Made by a program: the position numbers and the translations under genes. Of a stretch of 64,000 bases of DNA, positions 44,281 through 56,342 are shown piece by piece; position 1 is the first letter of the stretch; each line of letters begins with the position of its first letter. The DNA is from Chondrosia reniformis (Eukaryota; Porifera; Demospongiae; Chondrillida; Chondrillidae): contig OX359194.1 in the NCBI GenBank assembly GCA_947172415.1, positions 5,890,001 to 5,954,000 on the forward strand, in the 5' to 3' direction. The notes under the pieces were generated by a model that was not told where the DNA came from, did not search any database, and was given only the letters and a program-made list of their open reading frames with translations.

Positions 44281-47200
44281 TTAAGTTATTAAATCATTGG
44301 CTTCTTCGTGGTTTTTCAAATTTGCAGAAAGACTTTGTTTTCTCCGCCTTCTCATATCCACCATTATCAGGATTATGCCAATTATTCCCCATAAAAGCAT
44401 CAACACAACTACTATAATTAATCCAAGAAATGACAGAACGCTGAGCCGATATTCAAAGGGGGTTGGAGAGAATGAGGATACAGGTTCTATAAAAAGGATA
44501 AAGAAATATGCAATATGGCAAAAGAAAGTAACTACGTATATATATATAAATAATAATAATAGATTTTCATTATTGTGACATGCCATACAATGAAAATTAA
44601 ATGACTATTTTTGGTTTATAAGTCACATATAAATATTCGTATAGGAATACATATAAGAAAAAAAGGAATTAAAGAAATATTTATTAAAAAAAAACATTTA
44701 CAAAGTAAGCAATTTGAAAAAATGAGTGGCCATATACCTCTAGCTGTGGTATTGAAGGTGAAGTTGACAAAGGTTTCCATGTAACCAGGATATGTTACAT
44801 TTGGCCTAGCTGTTAATAGATATTCTGTAGATGGAACTATAGGAAAAATAATATTAAGAATATCAAAATACACATAAATAATTGAAGTGATAAGTGAACT
44901 GTGCTATTATAAACATTATGGAGAGGGAATAAATGTATGTATTAATTGACATACCAAGATCCTTTATCAACAAATGATCTCTGAAACTTTTATAAAATAA
45001 TCTTGTTAAATTGGTACTTTGTACTTCTTCGCTCTCAATAGAATTACCAACTGATAGAGTTGTCAAAACAAATATGTAGTCCAATTTATAATCATACCTA
45101 TATGGAACAGGATCCCACCGTATATACACATAGGTAGGTCCAGAGTCAGCAACTCTCAGTCCCTCTGGCGGTCTTGGATCTATAATTGTATATAAACAGA
45201 ATATATAAAGGTTAAGTTATCGTTATATATGGAACTCTATATGAAAAATAGGGAACTTTAAGATTGGCTTCAGATCATGTCTCATCATTGACTCTAGATT
45301 TTACCTCCCTGGGGCCCCACCTTTTGCTCATCACGCTCCTCAGGAGACATTAGTTTGTGGGGTAAAATCCAGAGTCAAATGATGAGATCTATAGACTCTA
45401 TATGTACAGAATTTACATATTATATAAACTCCACATTGGTCATGCATCTAATCAATACTAACTATACCTTCATATGTACGTATACATGGTAAATGGTATC
45501 GGTCTTTACAATGGATATGAAAGTCTTTGATGTCTTGCTTCAAATCAGCACTGTATATACGTACGTACATGCAACATTATATACTAGCTGTAGATACATA
45601 ATATGTGCATGGGATCTATATATATGCATGCATTATACACACAAACCTTTACATACTAAATTGATAGGTGAATGTACCAGCCATAGAGCATTTCCCCAAG
45701 GGAGGTGGGGACAGTGAGCTATTGTGGTCTCATTACCACGGCACTGCACGTTATCTAACCACAGAACGTCACTAGCTCCTTCAAAATCATCATAAGATCT
45801 CTCAAGGACCACATCAGGAAAGCCTAGCATTCTGCACACAACTCTAGCACCTCTTATATCCCAGTCATGACTGCCAACTGCTCCCCAAGTGTTGTTGTAG
45901 TACACTTCTAATCTGCCTTCAAAGCTATACGATCCATTCACCAGACGAACCAAAACTGCAAAGAAATACGTACATAATGCAACTTTTAATTTTGTGCAGT
46001 ATATATCCATTAATTATGTTTGATCCATGCTCAATTCCTGCTCCTTATAATTGCCAATTAACCCTTCCAACTTTTCAGTATTCTAGACATCCATCTCCTG
46101 TCTCCCGACTTCCAATTAATTTTCCCCAGATTATAAAATTTGTCTACATTACAGTGCTATATATATATGCATGTCAACCAAAATATATAGTACACATATA
46201 CATGTATATATTTTGTATTTGAATACATAAAATGCAATGGTATAATGTTTTATTATAAATATTCATTAACGTTCTAAGTTATATATTCACTTGCATGTAT
46301 GCATGTATGTTCTGTATAACTGTATGTTCTCACCTCCTCCTTCAGTAGCTATAAATCCAAAAACAATTAAATCTATGTTGTTGTTTGAATATATTCTGAA
46401 ATTTATTGTGTACTCTGATAAAGGTTCTGTAAACAAAATGATGATTGTGTAAACAGTATATACTGGATAGAAAACATTTATTGAAAGTATTATATACGTA
46501 TGTAATATACATGAGTTTTATTAAAAGTATTGTTTTCATACCTAAACCACTGATAGTATATGATACTTCATTCCTATTCAAAGTCACATTTTCAAATACA
46601 AATGGCTCCACTAGATCACTTGCTGGCTCTTGTGTTAGAACCAACTGAAACCCAAGCAGTGCCGAGCTCAAGTGAACCGGTAACTTCCATGTAACATTGA
46701 TCATTGTAGAACCAATATTCTCTACATCTAAAACTGTATGATAGAAACACATTTCACAATAGCTATATATTGAAAGAAGCTTACTGTATACTATTATACA
46801 TAATATGTACTGTATATACGTATATATATATTCTTTATAGTCACTTTGTATACATTTATCCTATATCTTATATACTGTAGTTAAAGTCAAAAGGTATTAC
46901 TGTATTATGTATATTTCATGATGTATATGATTATGTATATATAGCATGCACATGTAAAAAAATCTCACTTTTACATACAACTCCAACATCTAGTGAGTGA
47001 GGAAAGTGTGGATACGAAGCAGTTTCGTTAGCTCCTTGGCACTTATCCAGAGCTAACTCATTTCCGGAACAGGATATCTCAGATATCAGGAAAAAAACTG
47101 GACCATCCCCTTCACCAAAATAAGCCCTGTCGCGTGCATACAGGGCATCCTCATAGCCCAACATTCTACACACCACTTTGGCTTCATTTATGGTCCAGGG

Positions 47201-47561
47201 ATAAGAACTGATAGTGCTCCATGTATTATTGTGGAGTACTTCCACCCGGCCTTCATAACTGTAATTACCATCTGCAAGCCTCACTGCATGTGTAACAAGA
47301 ATTTTAATGACCGTGAAAGAGGATTATATACGTTGCAAGTGCAAATAGTATATGATATTTTAGGTATAGGTGGCAATTGACATAAATTAATCTTTATATA
47401 TTATGTATTATATATATCTTTATATATATCTTAATATATTTAAATAGTAACCGCGTTTTTCCTTTAATTGCTTACTCACATTCCTTAAATTCAGGCAGTG
47501 ACACAACGAGAAAGGGTAAGGCAATCTCAATACAAAGATTACACCAGTAACTTCTCTTCAT
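44281..47561 (-). CDS. SRCR–FN3–SRCR–FN3 type I membrane receptor
   Basis: Eight exons (minus): 47561-47480 (signal peptide MKRSYWCNLCIEIALPFLVV), 47283-46969 (SRCR 1), 46733-46542 and 46426-46334 (FN3 1), 45955-45647 (SRCR 2), 45179-44955 and 44836-44738 (FN3 2), 44486-44281 (transmembrane helix LIIVVVLMLLWGIIGIILIM, stop anchor RRRRK and a short tail). Frame is kept throughout: 506 residues. Every intron is phase 1, the classic arrangement of shuffled extracellular modules. Each SRCR has the EGRVEV, VVCRMLG and CxGNE motifs but only four cysteines; those corresponding to C2 and C7 of group A are both missing in both domains. Sponges have many SRCR receptors, implicated in recognition; ligand unknown. 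Head to head with an INIP 5' copy. Confidence 0.85.
45275..45395. repeat. Foldback (MITE-like) in SRCR receptor intron
   Basis: TCTCATCATTGACTCTAGAT at the left mirrors the inverted GACTCTGGATTTTACC-type end at the right; the centre has CTCCTCAGGAGAC, shared with the repeat at 24.04-24.17 kb. About 110 bp. Confidence 0.55.
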
Positions 47562-47784
47562 AGCTCAGCTTCGAACATTTATTTCTATATCTAAATGACT
47601 CTTAGTACAATAAAAATGAATTTTCTTAAAGCGGAAGGAAGACATGCTTCAAAGTGACGCCAACTTTTTAAAGTAGAAATAATTATGTAACATATTAGGT
47701 AATGAGGATATGACCATGATAAAAGTCCTTCAACAGTTTTAAGGTCATGATCGATGACGGGTCGAAATTAGAGAAATTATGAAA
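47562..47784. promoter_or_regulatory. Bidirectional promoter, SRCR receptor / INIP copy 1
   Basis: 223 bp between start codons. The receptor half recurs at 50.36-50.50 kb and the INIP half (AAAGTCCTTCAACAGTTTTA, GGTCATGATCGAT) recurs at 60.44-60.50 kb, showing that the promoter block was duplicated and later split by satellite. Confidence 0.55.
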
Positions 47785-48513
47785 ATGGCGTCAGGTGGTT
47801 AGCTAAAAATGTAATCTCTTTTTCGTAAAGCTAGCCGTGAACAATTCCTTTCTATTTAGAATATGAAAGACGACAGAATATTCTTCAGGGACTGCAAAAG
47901 AAAAGATCTCGTTTAGAAAAGCTTCAAAGAGAAACGTAAGTATGATATGCTCAAAATTTGATTGTTCGTGTGTCTGTGATAATATACAGGTCTACTCCAT
48001 CTCCTCCATTGCTACATACAGGTCTACTCCATCTCCTCCATTGCCACATACAGGTCTACTCCATCTCCTCCATTGCTACATACAGGTCTACTCCATCTCC
48101 TCCATTGCCACATACAGGTCTACTCCATCTCCTCCATTGCTACATACAGGTCTACTCCATCTCCTCCATTGCCACATACAGGTCTACTCCATCTCCTCCA
48201 TTGCTACATACAGGTCTACTCCATCTCCTCCATTGCCACATACAGGTCTACTCCATCTCCTCCATTGCCACATACAGGTCTACTCCATCTCCTCCATTGC
48301 CACATACAGGTCTAATCCACCTCCTCCATTACTACATACAGGTCTACTCCACCTCCTCCATTACTACATACAGGTCTACTCCATCTCCTCCATTGCTACA
48401 TACAGGTCTACTCCTTCTCCATTGCTACATACAGATCTACTCCATCTCCTCCTATTAATGTCTCTCCTGTACATATTGGATCTGTTGAAAAGATGCATAT
48501 TCCAACAGTAGTA
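47785..48513 (+). pseudogene. INIP 5' duplicate (exons 1-3 only)
   Basis: Exons 47785-47797, 47860-47935 and 48435-48513 match the INIP gene at 60.5 kb almost base for base (MASG…YERRQNILQGLQKKRSR, then STPSPPINVSPVH). The last two exons, which encode the conserved QDS…NLIIPVLPRL end, are absent; instead the duplicated receptor fragment follows. The first three exons have no stop, so a truncated transcript is possible. Confidence 0.75.
47989..48434. repeat. 32-bp minisatellite built on an INIP 3' splice site (copy 1)
   Basis: About 14 units of TCTACTCCATCTCC-TCCATTGC-CACATACAGG. Each unit is a pyrimidine tract, a TACAG acceptor and the first bases of exon 3. No stop codon in any of the three forward frames, which creates long but meaningless reading frames. 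Confidence 0.85.
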
Positions 48514-49079
48514 GTAAGTTGTATTCATATATTGTGTACCTTTCTGACTTGGAGTATACATAATGCTAAGCTATGCAATGTTATAGATCCACACCCTGGT
48601 TAGCTGTATATGCAGTGCAATTATGTATTGGTTTCAATATTCAAAAAGAAATTGGTGTCTGTATCGGTACTGACAAAGCAAGGGGGATAAAAGTAGAAAG
48701 ACTTTTCAAGAGAAGGAACGGTAAATATATATGGTGGTTTGAGCTTAACAGCTCAGAAAAGTTATTGGTGGAGGTGGAATCACTATGGCACCATGATTAT
48801 TGGAGACTGGAAAGATTATAAAGAGCTGGTTTGGGGCTGCGTAGTGGACTAAGAGGAAGATGTATAGACAGACATATATAACTGTCTGTTGTATGGGGTG
48901 ATAATCAGAACTGTTTCTGTGTGTATATGCATATACTGGTGTCAATGTTTATTGTATATAGTGCTGCATTGGGCAAATTTAGCCCTAGTGTGCAACTGCA
49001 CATGATGCACTTAAATCAATCAATCAATAATAATAATAATAATAATATAATATACATATAAGTATTATATATACATGAG
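48514..49079. other. Spacer in the duplicated block
   Basis: Up to ~48.64 kb it matches 61.40-61.53 kb (INIP intron 3). Beyond that it is not duplicated here; ends in an AATAAT microsatellite (49.02-49.05 kb). A short open frame (48573-48821) is not recognised. Confidence 0.4.
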
Positions 49080-49524
49080 TTTTATTAAAAGTATTGTTTT
49101 CATACCTAAACCACTGATAGTATATATGATACTTCATTCCTATTCAAAGTCACATTTTCAAATACAAATGGCTCCACTAGATCACTTGCTGGCTCTTGTG
49201 TTAGAACCAACTGAAACCCAAGCAGTGCCAAGCTCAAGTGAACCAGTAACTTCCATGTAACATTGATCATTGTAGAACCAATATTCTCTACATCTAAAAC
49301 TGTATGATAGAAACACATTTCACAATAAAATATGCATAGTTATACATTGAAAGAAGCTATGTACTGTATATACGTATATATTCTTTACAGTCACCTTGTC
49401 TACATTTATCCTATATATACATATCTTACATAGAGAGGAATTTGAGTTAAAATCAAAAAAGGTAATACTGTACATAATATATGTATATATTTTCATGATG
49501 TATAGGATTATGTATATTAGCATG

Positions 49525-49796
49525 CATGTATGTATATAAGGCCCCTAGATTTAGCATAGAGAGCCAAGGATTCACAGAAGATCAAGATAAAGAAAAAGAC
49601 AAAGACTCCCAGATCACTGATGAAGGGTGGAATTCCCAGAAACGGCTGTCTGACCCTGTGGAAAAGAAGATGAAAGAAGGAAGAAAAGACTCCTGTATCT
49701 TCATCCAAAGCTCTCTTCAGGTTTAGTTACTCTATAGGCTCTTTTACAGAATAGGCATATAGCATGTAGGAAAATGGTATCTTAGATTTTTCATGT
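49525..49796 (+). mobile_element. Retrozyme-like element, longest copy
   Basis: About 270 bp, inserted at GCATGCA|CATGT of the duplicated receptor intron; the original site at ~46.95 kb is uninterrupted. Begins TATATAAGGCCCCTAGATT, which defines the 5' end of the family, and ends CTTAGATTTTTCATG. The insertion is younger than the receptor duplication. Confidence 0.7.
49610..49657 (+). ncRNA. Hammerhead-ribozyme-like motif (49.6-kb copy)
   Basis: Core CTGATGA at 49617-49623, stem II GGG/CCC, GAAAC, GGCT, cleavage triplet GTC at 49648-49650. Stem I (AGATCA with TGACCCT) pairs with one bulge. Confidence 0.55.
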
Positions 49797-50625
49797 GTAA
49801 AAAAACTCACTTTTACATACGACTCCAACATCTAGTGAGTGAGGAAAGTGTGGATACGAAGCAGTTTCGTTAGCTCCTTGGCACTTATCCATTTCCGGAA
49901 CAGGATATCTCAGATATCAGGAAAAAAACTGGACCATCCCCCTCACCAAAATAAACCCTGTCGCATGCATACAGGGCATCCTCATAGCCCAACATTCTAC
50001 ACACCACTTTGGCTTCATTTATGGTCCAGGGATAAGAACTGATAGTGCTCCATGTATTATTGTGGAGTACTTCCACTCAGCCTTCATAACTGTAATTATC
50101 ATCTGCAAGCCTCACTGCATGTGTAACAAGAATTTTAATGACCGTGAAAGATGATTATATACGTTGCAAGTGCAAATAGTATATGATATTTTAGGTATAG
50201 GTGGCAATTGACATAAATTAATCTTTATATATTTAAATAGTAACCGCGTTTTGCCTTTAATTGCTTACTCACATTCCTTAAATTCAGGCAGTGACACAAC
50301 GAGAAAGGGTAAGGCAATCTCAATACAAAGATTACACCAGTAACTTCTCTTCATAGCTCAGCTTCGAATATTTATTTCTATATCTAAATGACTCTTAGTA
50401 CAATAAAAATGAATTTTCTTAAAGCGGAAGGAAGACATGCTTCAAAGTGACGCCAACTTTTTAAAGTAGAAATAATTATGTAACATATTAGGTATAGGGC
50501 AAATATGAGTAAATATAAAAATTTGCAAAACTCATTGGAAGCCTTTCATACATCCCTGTGAATATTGAGATAGAGTCTAAGATTCATATCTCTCCATTTG
50601 GAAGAGTTACAACACTATAATGTAT

Positions 50626-51705
50626 ATAACATTTCTACTATACGACCTTTAATGGTGTAGCATTTATATCGTGCGATACTATTATGGAAATTATCGGCAT
50701 ACCAAGTTAAAATGATTTGACATGAATGGGGCAACTAGAAACACGCAGGGACAGTCCAGAACGCAGCTATCAGAAGGTATTTATATAGAGGCAGGTAGCC
50801 ATTATGCTATTACAGCAATTGAGATTGAGTGTGGCTGGTTATACTAGTTTACGTTCATATCGGAACACCTCTCACAAAAATCGTTTCTACATGGGACCAG
50901 AAAAGTAGTTCTCCTCCGCCAATCAAGACACTTACAGGATTCTATCCATTTTTCCCGGTTTCTAGATGAACCACAAATACTAGATATACCTTTAAAATGG
51001 CTTGGAACGATGCACTGATCCCGAATTAACTTGGTATAATTTGACTACATTTTTCTCGCAAATACCCTATTCTTAAGTATGGAATAGCGCCAACCACAAT
51101 CGTTTCCTTTTGAAATTTTGTTGTTTAAATAGAAGCGCAAAACCTTATAAAGTAGGCCTACCTGGACACATCTCTATGGTGGTAGCGGTTCCCATAGGGG
51201 TTGGTAGCGCTTAGACTCTGAAGCTGTCTCCTAATCGGTTGGTGCCATAGAGACGTGCTCACCAATAATCCGGATTTCGGGGGGGTTCCACGTAATGTGG
51301 GATTGGCATCTGATATCTTTAAGGATTCATATGAGTCGGCCATATCGAGAAGAACTGGTTCTTCTCACGCAAGTGACACCCAAAGCTCAACTCGGAAGAG
51401 CGTTACCACCGATCCCGGCCTCTGAGCGTCGTGGATGGTAGCGTTCGGTATGGTCCAACTTTTTTTCTTTGGAGTTTCGTTGGCCGTCGATTGGCAAAAT
51501 TCCACTTTAACGACATCCATATAATATATGTGGATAGATACTGCTTCAACAACAATCAAGTACTACACATTGCATATCCATATGTATAAGAAATCTTTCA
51601 AAGAGTTCTAATTTTTCAGAAATAGATACAGTACCGCATTTCGCTCTTATACCTACTCAAGGTCGGCCATTTATAGTATTACGCAATTAGGATTAGTTAA
51701 AGTAT
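50626..51705. repeat. 1.07-kb satellite spacer, copy 1
   Basis: Non-satellite sequence, higher in G+C, embedded in the array. Two small frames on the minus strand (51158-51343, 61 aa; 51365-51559, 64 aa) resemble nothing I know. It breaks a monomer in its CTGCTATATGAAGTTAA part and leaves in phase, as an insertion would. Confidence 0.6.
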
Positions 51706-53420
51706 TGGGAGATATAGGGCTAATTTGTGTAGATATCTAAATTTGCAAAACTCATTGGAACCCTTTCATACATCCCTGTAAATACTGAGATAGAGTTTCA
51801 GAATCATATCTCTCCATTTGGAAGAGTTATATCACTTAATGTACTTTAAATTGCTGCTACGTATATGAAGTTAATGTATGGTGAGAGATAGGGCAAATTT
51901 GAGTAGATATCAAAATTTGCAAAACTCATTGGATGCCTTTCATACATCTCCGTGAATACTGAGATAGAGTTTAACATTCATATCCCTTCATTTGGAAGAG
52001 TTACAGCACTTAATGTACTTTAAATTACTGCTATACAAAGTTAATGTATGTTGAGAGATAGGGCAAATTTGAGTAGATATCAAAATTTGCAAAACTCAAT
52101 GAAAACCTTTCAAACATCTCTGTGAATACTGAGATAGAGTTTCTGATACATATCTCTTCATTTGGAAGAGTTACAGCACTTAATGTACTTTTTCTATCTG
52201 CTATACAAAGTTAATGTATGGTGGGAGATAGGGCAAATTTGAATAGATATCAAAATTTGCAAAAGTCAATGAACACATTTCATACATCTCCGTGAATACT
52301 GAGATAGAGTTTCAGATTCATATCTCTTCATTTGGAAGAGTTACAGCACTTAATGTACTTTAAATTACTGCTATATGTAGTTAATGTACGGTGAGAGATA
52401 GGGCAAATTTGAGTAGATATTAAAATTTGCAAAACTCAATGAACACATTTCATACATCTCTGTGAATACTGAAATAGAGTTTGAGATTCATATCTCTTCA
52501 TTTGGAAGAGTTACAGCACTTAATGTATTTTAAATAACTGCTATACAAAGTTAATGTATGTTGAGAGATAGGGCAAATTTGAGTAGATATCAAAATTTGC
52601 AAAACTCGAGCTCAATGAAAACCTTTCAAACATCTCTGTGAATACTGAGATAGAGTTTCTGATACATATCTCTTCATTTGGAAGAGTTACAGCACTTAAT
52701 GTACTTTTTCTATCTGCTATACAAAGTTAATGTATGGTGAGAGATAGGGCAAATTTGAATAGATATCAAAATTTGCAAAAGTCAATGAACACATTTCATA
52801 CATCTCTGTGAATACTGAAATAGAGTTTGAGATTCATATCTCTTCATTTGGAAGAGTTACAGCACTTAATGCACTTTAAATTACTGCTATATGTAGTTAA
52901 TGTATGGTGAGAGATAGGGCAAATTTGAGTAGATATCAAAATTTGCAAAACTCAATGAACACATTTCATACATCTCCGTGAATACTGAGATAGAGTTTGA
53001 GATTCATATCTCTTCATTTGGAAGAGTTACAGCACTTAATGTACTTTAAATTACTGCTATATGTAGTTAATGTATGGTGAGAGATAGGGCAAATTTGAGT
53101 AGATATCAAAATTTGCAAAACTCAATGAACACATTTCATACATCTCTGTGAATACTGAAATAGAGTTTGAGATTCATATCTCTTCATTTGGAAGAGTTAC
53201 AGCACTTAATGTATTTTAAATAACTGCTATACAAAGTTAATGTATGTTGAGAGATAGGGCAAATTTGAGTAGATATCAAAATTTGCAAAACTCGAGCTCA
53301 ATGAAAACCTTTCAAACATCTCTGTGAATACTGAGATAGAGTTTCTGATACATATCTCTTCATTTGGAAGAGTTACAGCACTTAATGTACTTTTTCTATC
53401 TGCTATACAAAGTTAATGTA

Positions 53421-53919
53421 CGGTACAAATCATAATAAAGTAAACGTTTTACGCCCGTATGTAAACCCGTACCCGTACCCGTACTACGCCCGTATCATTT
53501 GCGAAGTACGCCCGTACCCGTAGCCGTACTACGCCCGTATCATTTGCGAAGTACGCCCGCACCCGTAGTCGTACTACGCCCGTAGCTTCCAAAGTGAAGC
53601 GACTTACCAGCTTCTTTCTCATTAGCCTTTCTTGCCAAACAGGCACTCATATTGTTGCAGTATCAAAATAGGTACGTATTTCAGTACGTACGTATATGTA
53701 CTTTTCAATGTAATAATTATTTACGTACGTATATTTATGTATTAACACCCACGTAGTATATTGGTAGAACGGCCGTACTTTTGAATGACTACGCCCGTAT
53801 CCGTATCCGTACTACGCCTGTACTTTTTGCGAGCTACGCCCGTTGCCGTATACGTACTACACCCGTACTGACACCCGTCCGTACTACGCAAAACGTTTAC
53901 TTTATTATGATTTGTACCG
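53421..53919. mobile_element. 499-bp TIR element with TA target duplication
   Basis: Perfect 30-bp terminal inverted repeats: CGGTACAAATCATAATAAAG… at 53421-53450 and its inverse at 53890-53919, flanked by TA on both sides within a satellite monomer that is uninterrupted elsewhere (AATGTATGG). The interior is made of degenerate CGCCCGTACCCGTA repeats in both halves. No transposase. TA duplication and short size suggest a Tc1/mariner-type MITE. Confidence 0.8.
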
Positions 53920-55262
53920 TATGGTGAGAGATAGGGCAAATTTGAATAGATATCAAAATTTGCAAAAGTCAATGAACACATTTCATACATCTCTGTGAAT
54001 ACTGAAATAGAGTTTGAGATTCATATCTCTTCATTTGGAAGAGTTACAGCACTTAATGCACTTTAAATTACTGCTATATGTAGTTAATGTATGGTGAGAG
54101 ATAGGGCAAATGTGAGTAGATATCAAAATTTGCAAAACTCAATGAACACATTTCATACATCTCTGTGAATACTGAAATAGAGTTTGAGATTCATATCTCT
54201 TCATTTGGAAGAGTTACAGCACTTAATGTACTTTAAATTACTGCTATTATGTAGTTAATGTATGGTGAGAGATAGGGCAAATTTGAGTAGATATCAAAAT
54301 TTGCAAAACTCAATGAACACATTTCATACATCTCTGTGAATACTGAAATAGAGTTTGAGATTCATATCTCTTCATTTGGAAGAGTTACAGCACTTAATGT
54401 ACTTTAAATTACTGCTATATGTAGTTAATGTATGGTGAGAGATAGGGCAAATTTGAGTAGATATCAAAATTTGCAAAACTCAATGAACACATTTCATACA
54501 TCTCTGTGAATACTGAAATAGAGTTTGAGATTCATATCTCTTCATTTGGAAGAGTTACAGCACTTAATGTACTTTAAATAACTGCTATACAAAGTTAATG
54601 TATGTTGAGAGATAGGGCAAATTTGAGTAGATATCAAAATTTGCAAAACTCAATGAAAACCTTTCAAACATCTCTGTGAATACTGAGATAGAGTTTCAGA
54701 TACATATCTCTTCATTTGGAAGAGTTACAGCATTTAATGTACTTTAAATAACTGCTATATGAAGTTAATGTATGGTGAGAGATAGGGCAAATTTGAGTAG
54801 ATATCAAAATTTGCAAAACTCAATGAAAACCTTTCATACATCTCTGTGAATACTGAGATAGAGTTTCTGATACATATCTCTTCATTTGGGAGGGTTACAG
54901 CACTTAATGTACTTTAAATCACTGCTATATGAAATTAATATATGGGGAGAGATAAGGCAAATTTGAGTAAGTATCAAAATTTGCAAAAATTCATTGGATG
55001 CTTTTCATACATCTCTGTGAATGCTGAGTTAGGGTTTAACATTCATATCTCTTCATTTGGAAGAGTTACAGCACTTAATGTACTTTAAATTACGGCTATA
55101 TTAAGTTAATACGTATATGGTGAGAGATAGGGCAAATTTGAGTAGATATCAAAATTTGCAAAACTCAATGAACACATTTCATACATCTCTGTGAATACTG
55201 AGATAGAGTTTAAGATTCATATCTCTTTATTTGGAAGAGTTACAGCACTATAATGTACATTA

Positions 55263-56342
55263 AATTTCTACTACGTATACGACCTTTAATGGTGTAGCAT
55301 TTATATCGTGCGATACTATTATGGAAATTATCGGCATACCAAGTTAAAATGATTTGACATGAATGGGGCAACTAGAAACACGCAGGGACAGTCCAGAACG
55401 CAGCTATCAGAAGGTATTTATATAGAGGCAGGTAGCCATTATGCTATTACAGCAATTGAGATTGAGTGTGGCTGGTTATACTAGTTTACGTTCATATCGG
55501 AACACCTCTCACAAAAATCGTTTCTACATGGGACCAGAAAAGTAGTTCTCCTCCGCCAATCAAGACACTTACAGGATTCTATCCATTTTTCCCGGTTTCT
55601 AGATGAACCACAAATACTAGATATACCTTTAAAATGGCTTGGAACGATGCACTGATCCCGAATTAACTTGGTATAATTTGACTACATTTTTCTCGCAAAT
55701 ACCCTATTCTTAAGTATGGAATAGCGCCAACCACAATCGTTTCCTTTTGAAATTTTGTTGTTTAAATAGAAGCGCAAAACCTTATAAAGTAGGCCTACCT
55801 GGACACATCTCTATGGTGGTAGCGGTTCCCATAGGGGTTGGTAGCGCTTAGACTCTGAAGCTGTCTCCTAATCGGTTGGTGCCATAGAGACGTGCTCACC
55901 AATAATCCGGATTTCGGGGGGGTTCCACGTAATGTGGGATTGGCATCTGATATCTTTAAGGATTCATATGAGTCGGCCATATCGAGAAGAACTGGTTCTT
56001 CTCACGCAAGTGACACCCAAAGCTCAACTCGGAAGAGCGTTACCACCGATCCCGGCCTCTGAGCGTCGTGGATGGTAGCGTTCGGTATGGTCCAACTTTT
56101 TTTCTTTGGAGTTTCGTTGGCCGTCGATTGGCAAAATTCCACTTTAACGACATCCATATAATATATGTGGATAGATACTGCTTCAACAACAATCAAGTAC
56201 TACACATTGCATATCCATATGTATAAGAAATCTTTCAAAGAGTTCTAATTTTTCAGAAATAGATACAGTACCGCATTTCGCTCTTATACCTACTCAAGGT
56301 CGGCCATTTATAGTATTACGCAATTAGGATTAGTTAAAGTAT
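55263..56342. repeat. 1.07-kb satellite spacer, copy 2
   Basis: Lies 4,637 bp after copy 1 and I see no difference between them, even in the two minus-strand frames (55795-55980, 56002-56196). Identity extends ~250 bp into the following monomers and then ends, so this is a recent duplication or conversion. Confidence 0.65.

Larger units (their letters stand above)
49112..50354 (-). pseudogene. SRCR receptor 5' duplicate, broken
   Basis: Copies of the signal-peptide exon (ATG at 50354), SRCR 1 and the first FN3 exon. Broken by a CGG-to-TGA stop in the EGRVEV codons, an 11-bp deletion in the SRCR exon (near 49890), a 2-bp insertion in the FN3 exon, and a retrozyme-like insertion between the SRCR and FN3 exons. 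No downstream exons. Confidence 0.85.

Noticed and set aside
44297-44578. Plus-strand open frame opposite the receptor's last exon
   Set aside because: Antisense of the transmembrane exon; no features.
47942-48511. Long repetitive open frames (189, 166 and 80 aa) over the 32-bp array
   Set aside because: All three forward frames are open because the 32-bp unit has no stop; the array lies in an INIP intron and the frames have no domain. Same for 60662-61342 and 60678-61472.
51158-51559. Two small genes in the satellite spacer (61 and 64 aa), repeated at 55795-56196
   Set aside because: Identity between copies only reflects a recent duplication; the peptides resemble no domain, have no obvious splice partners or promoter.
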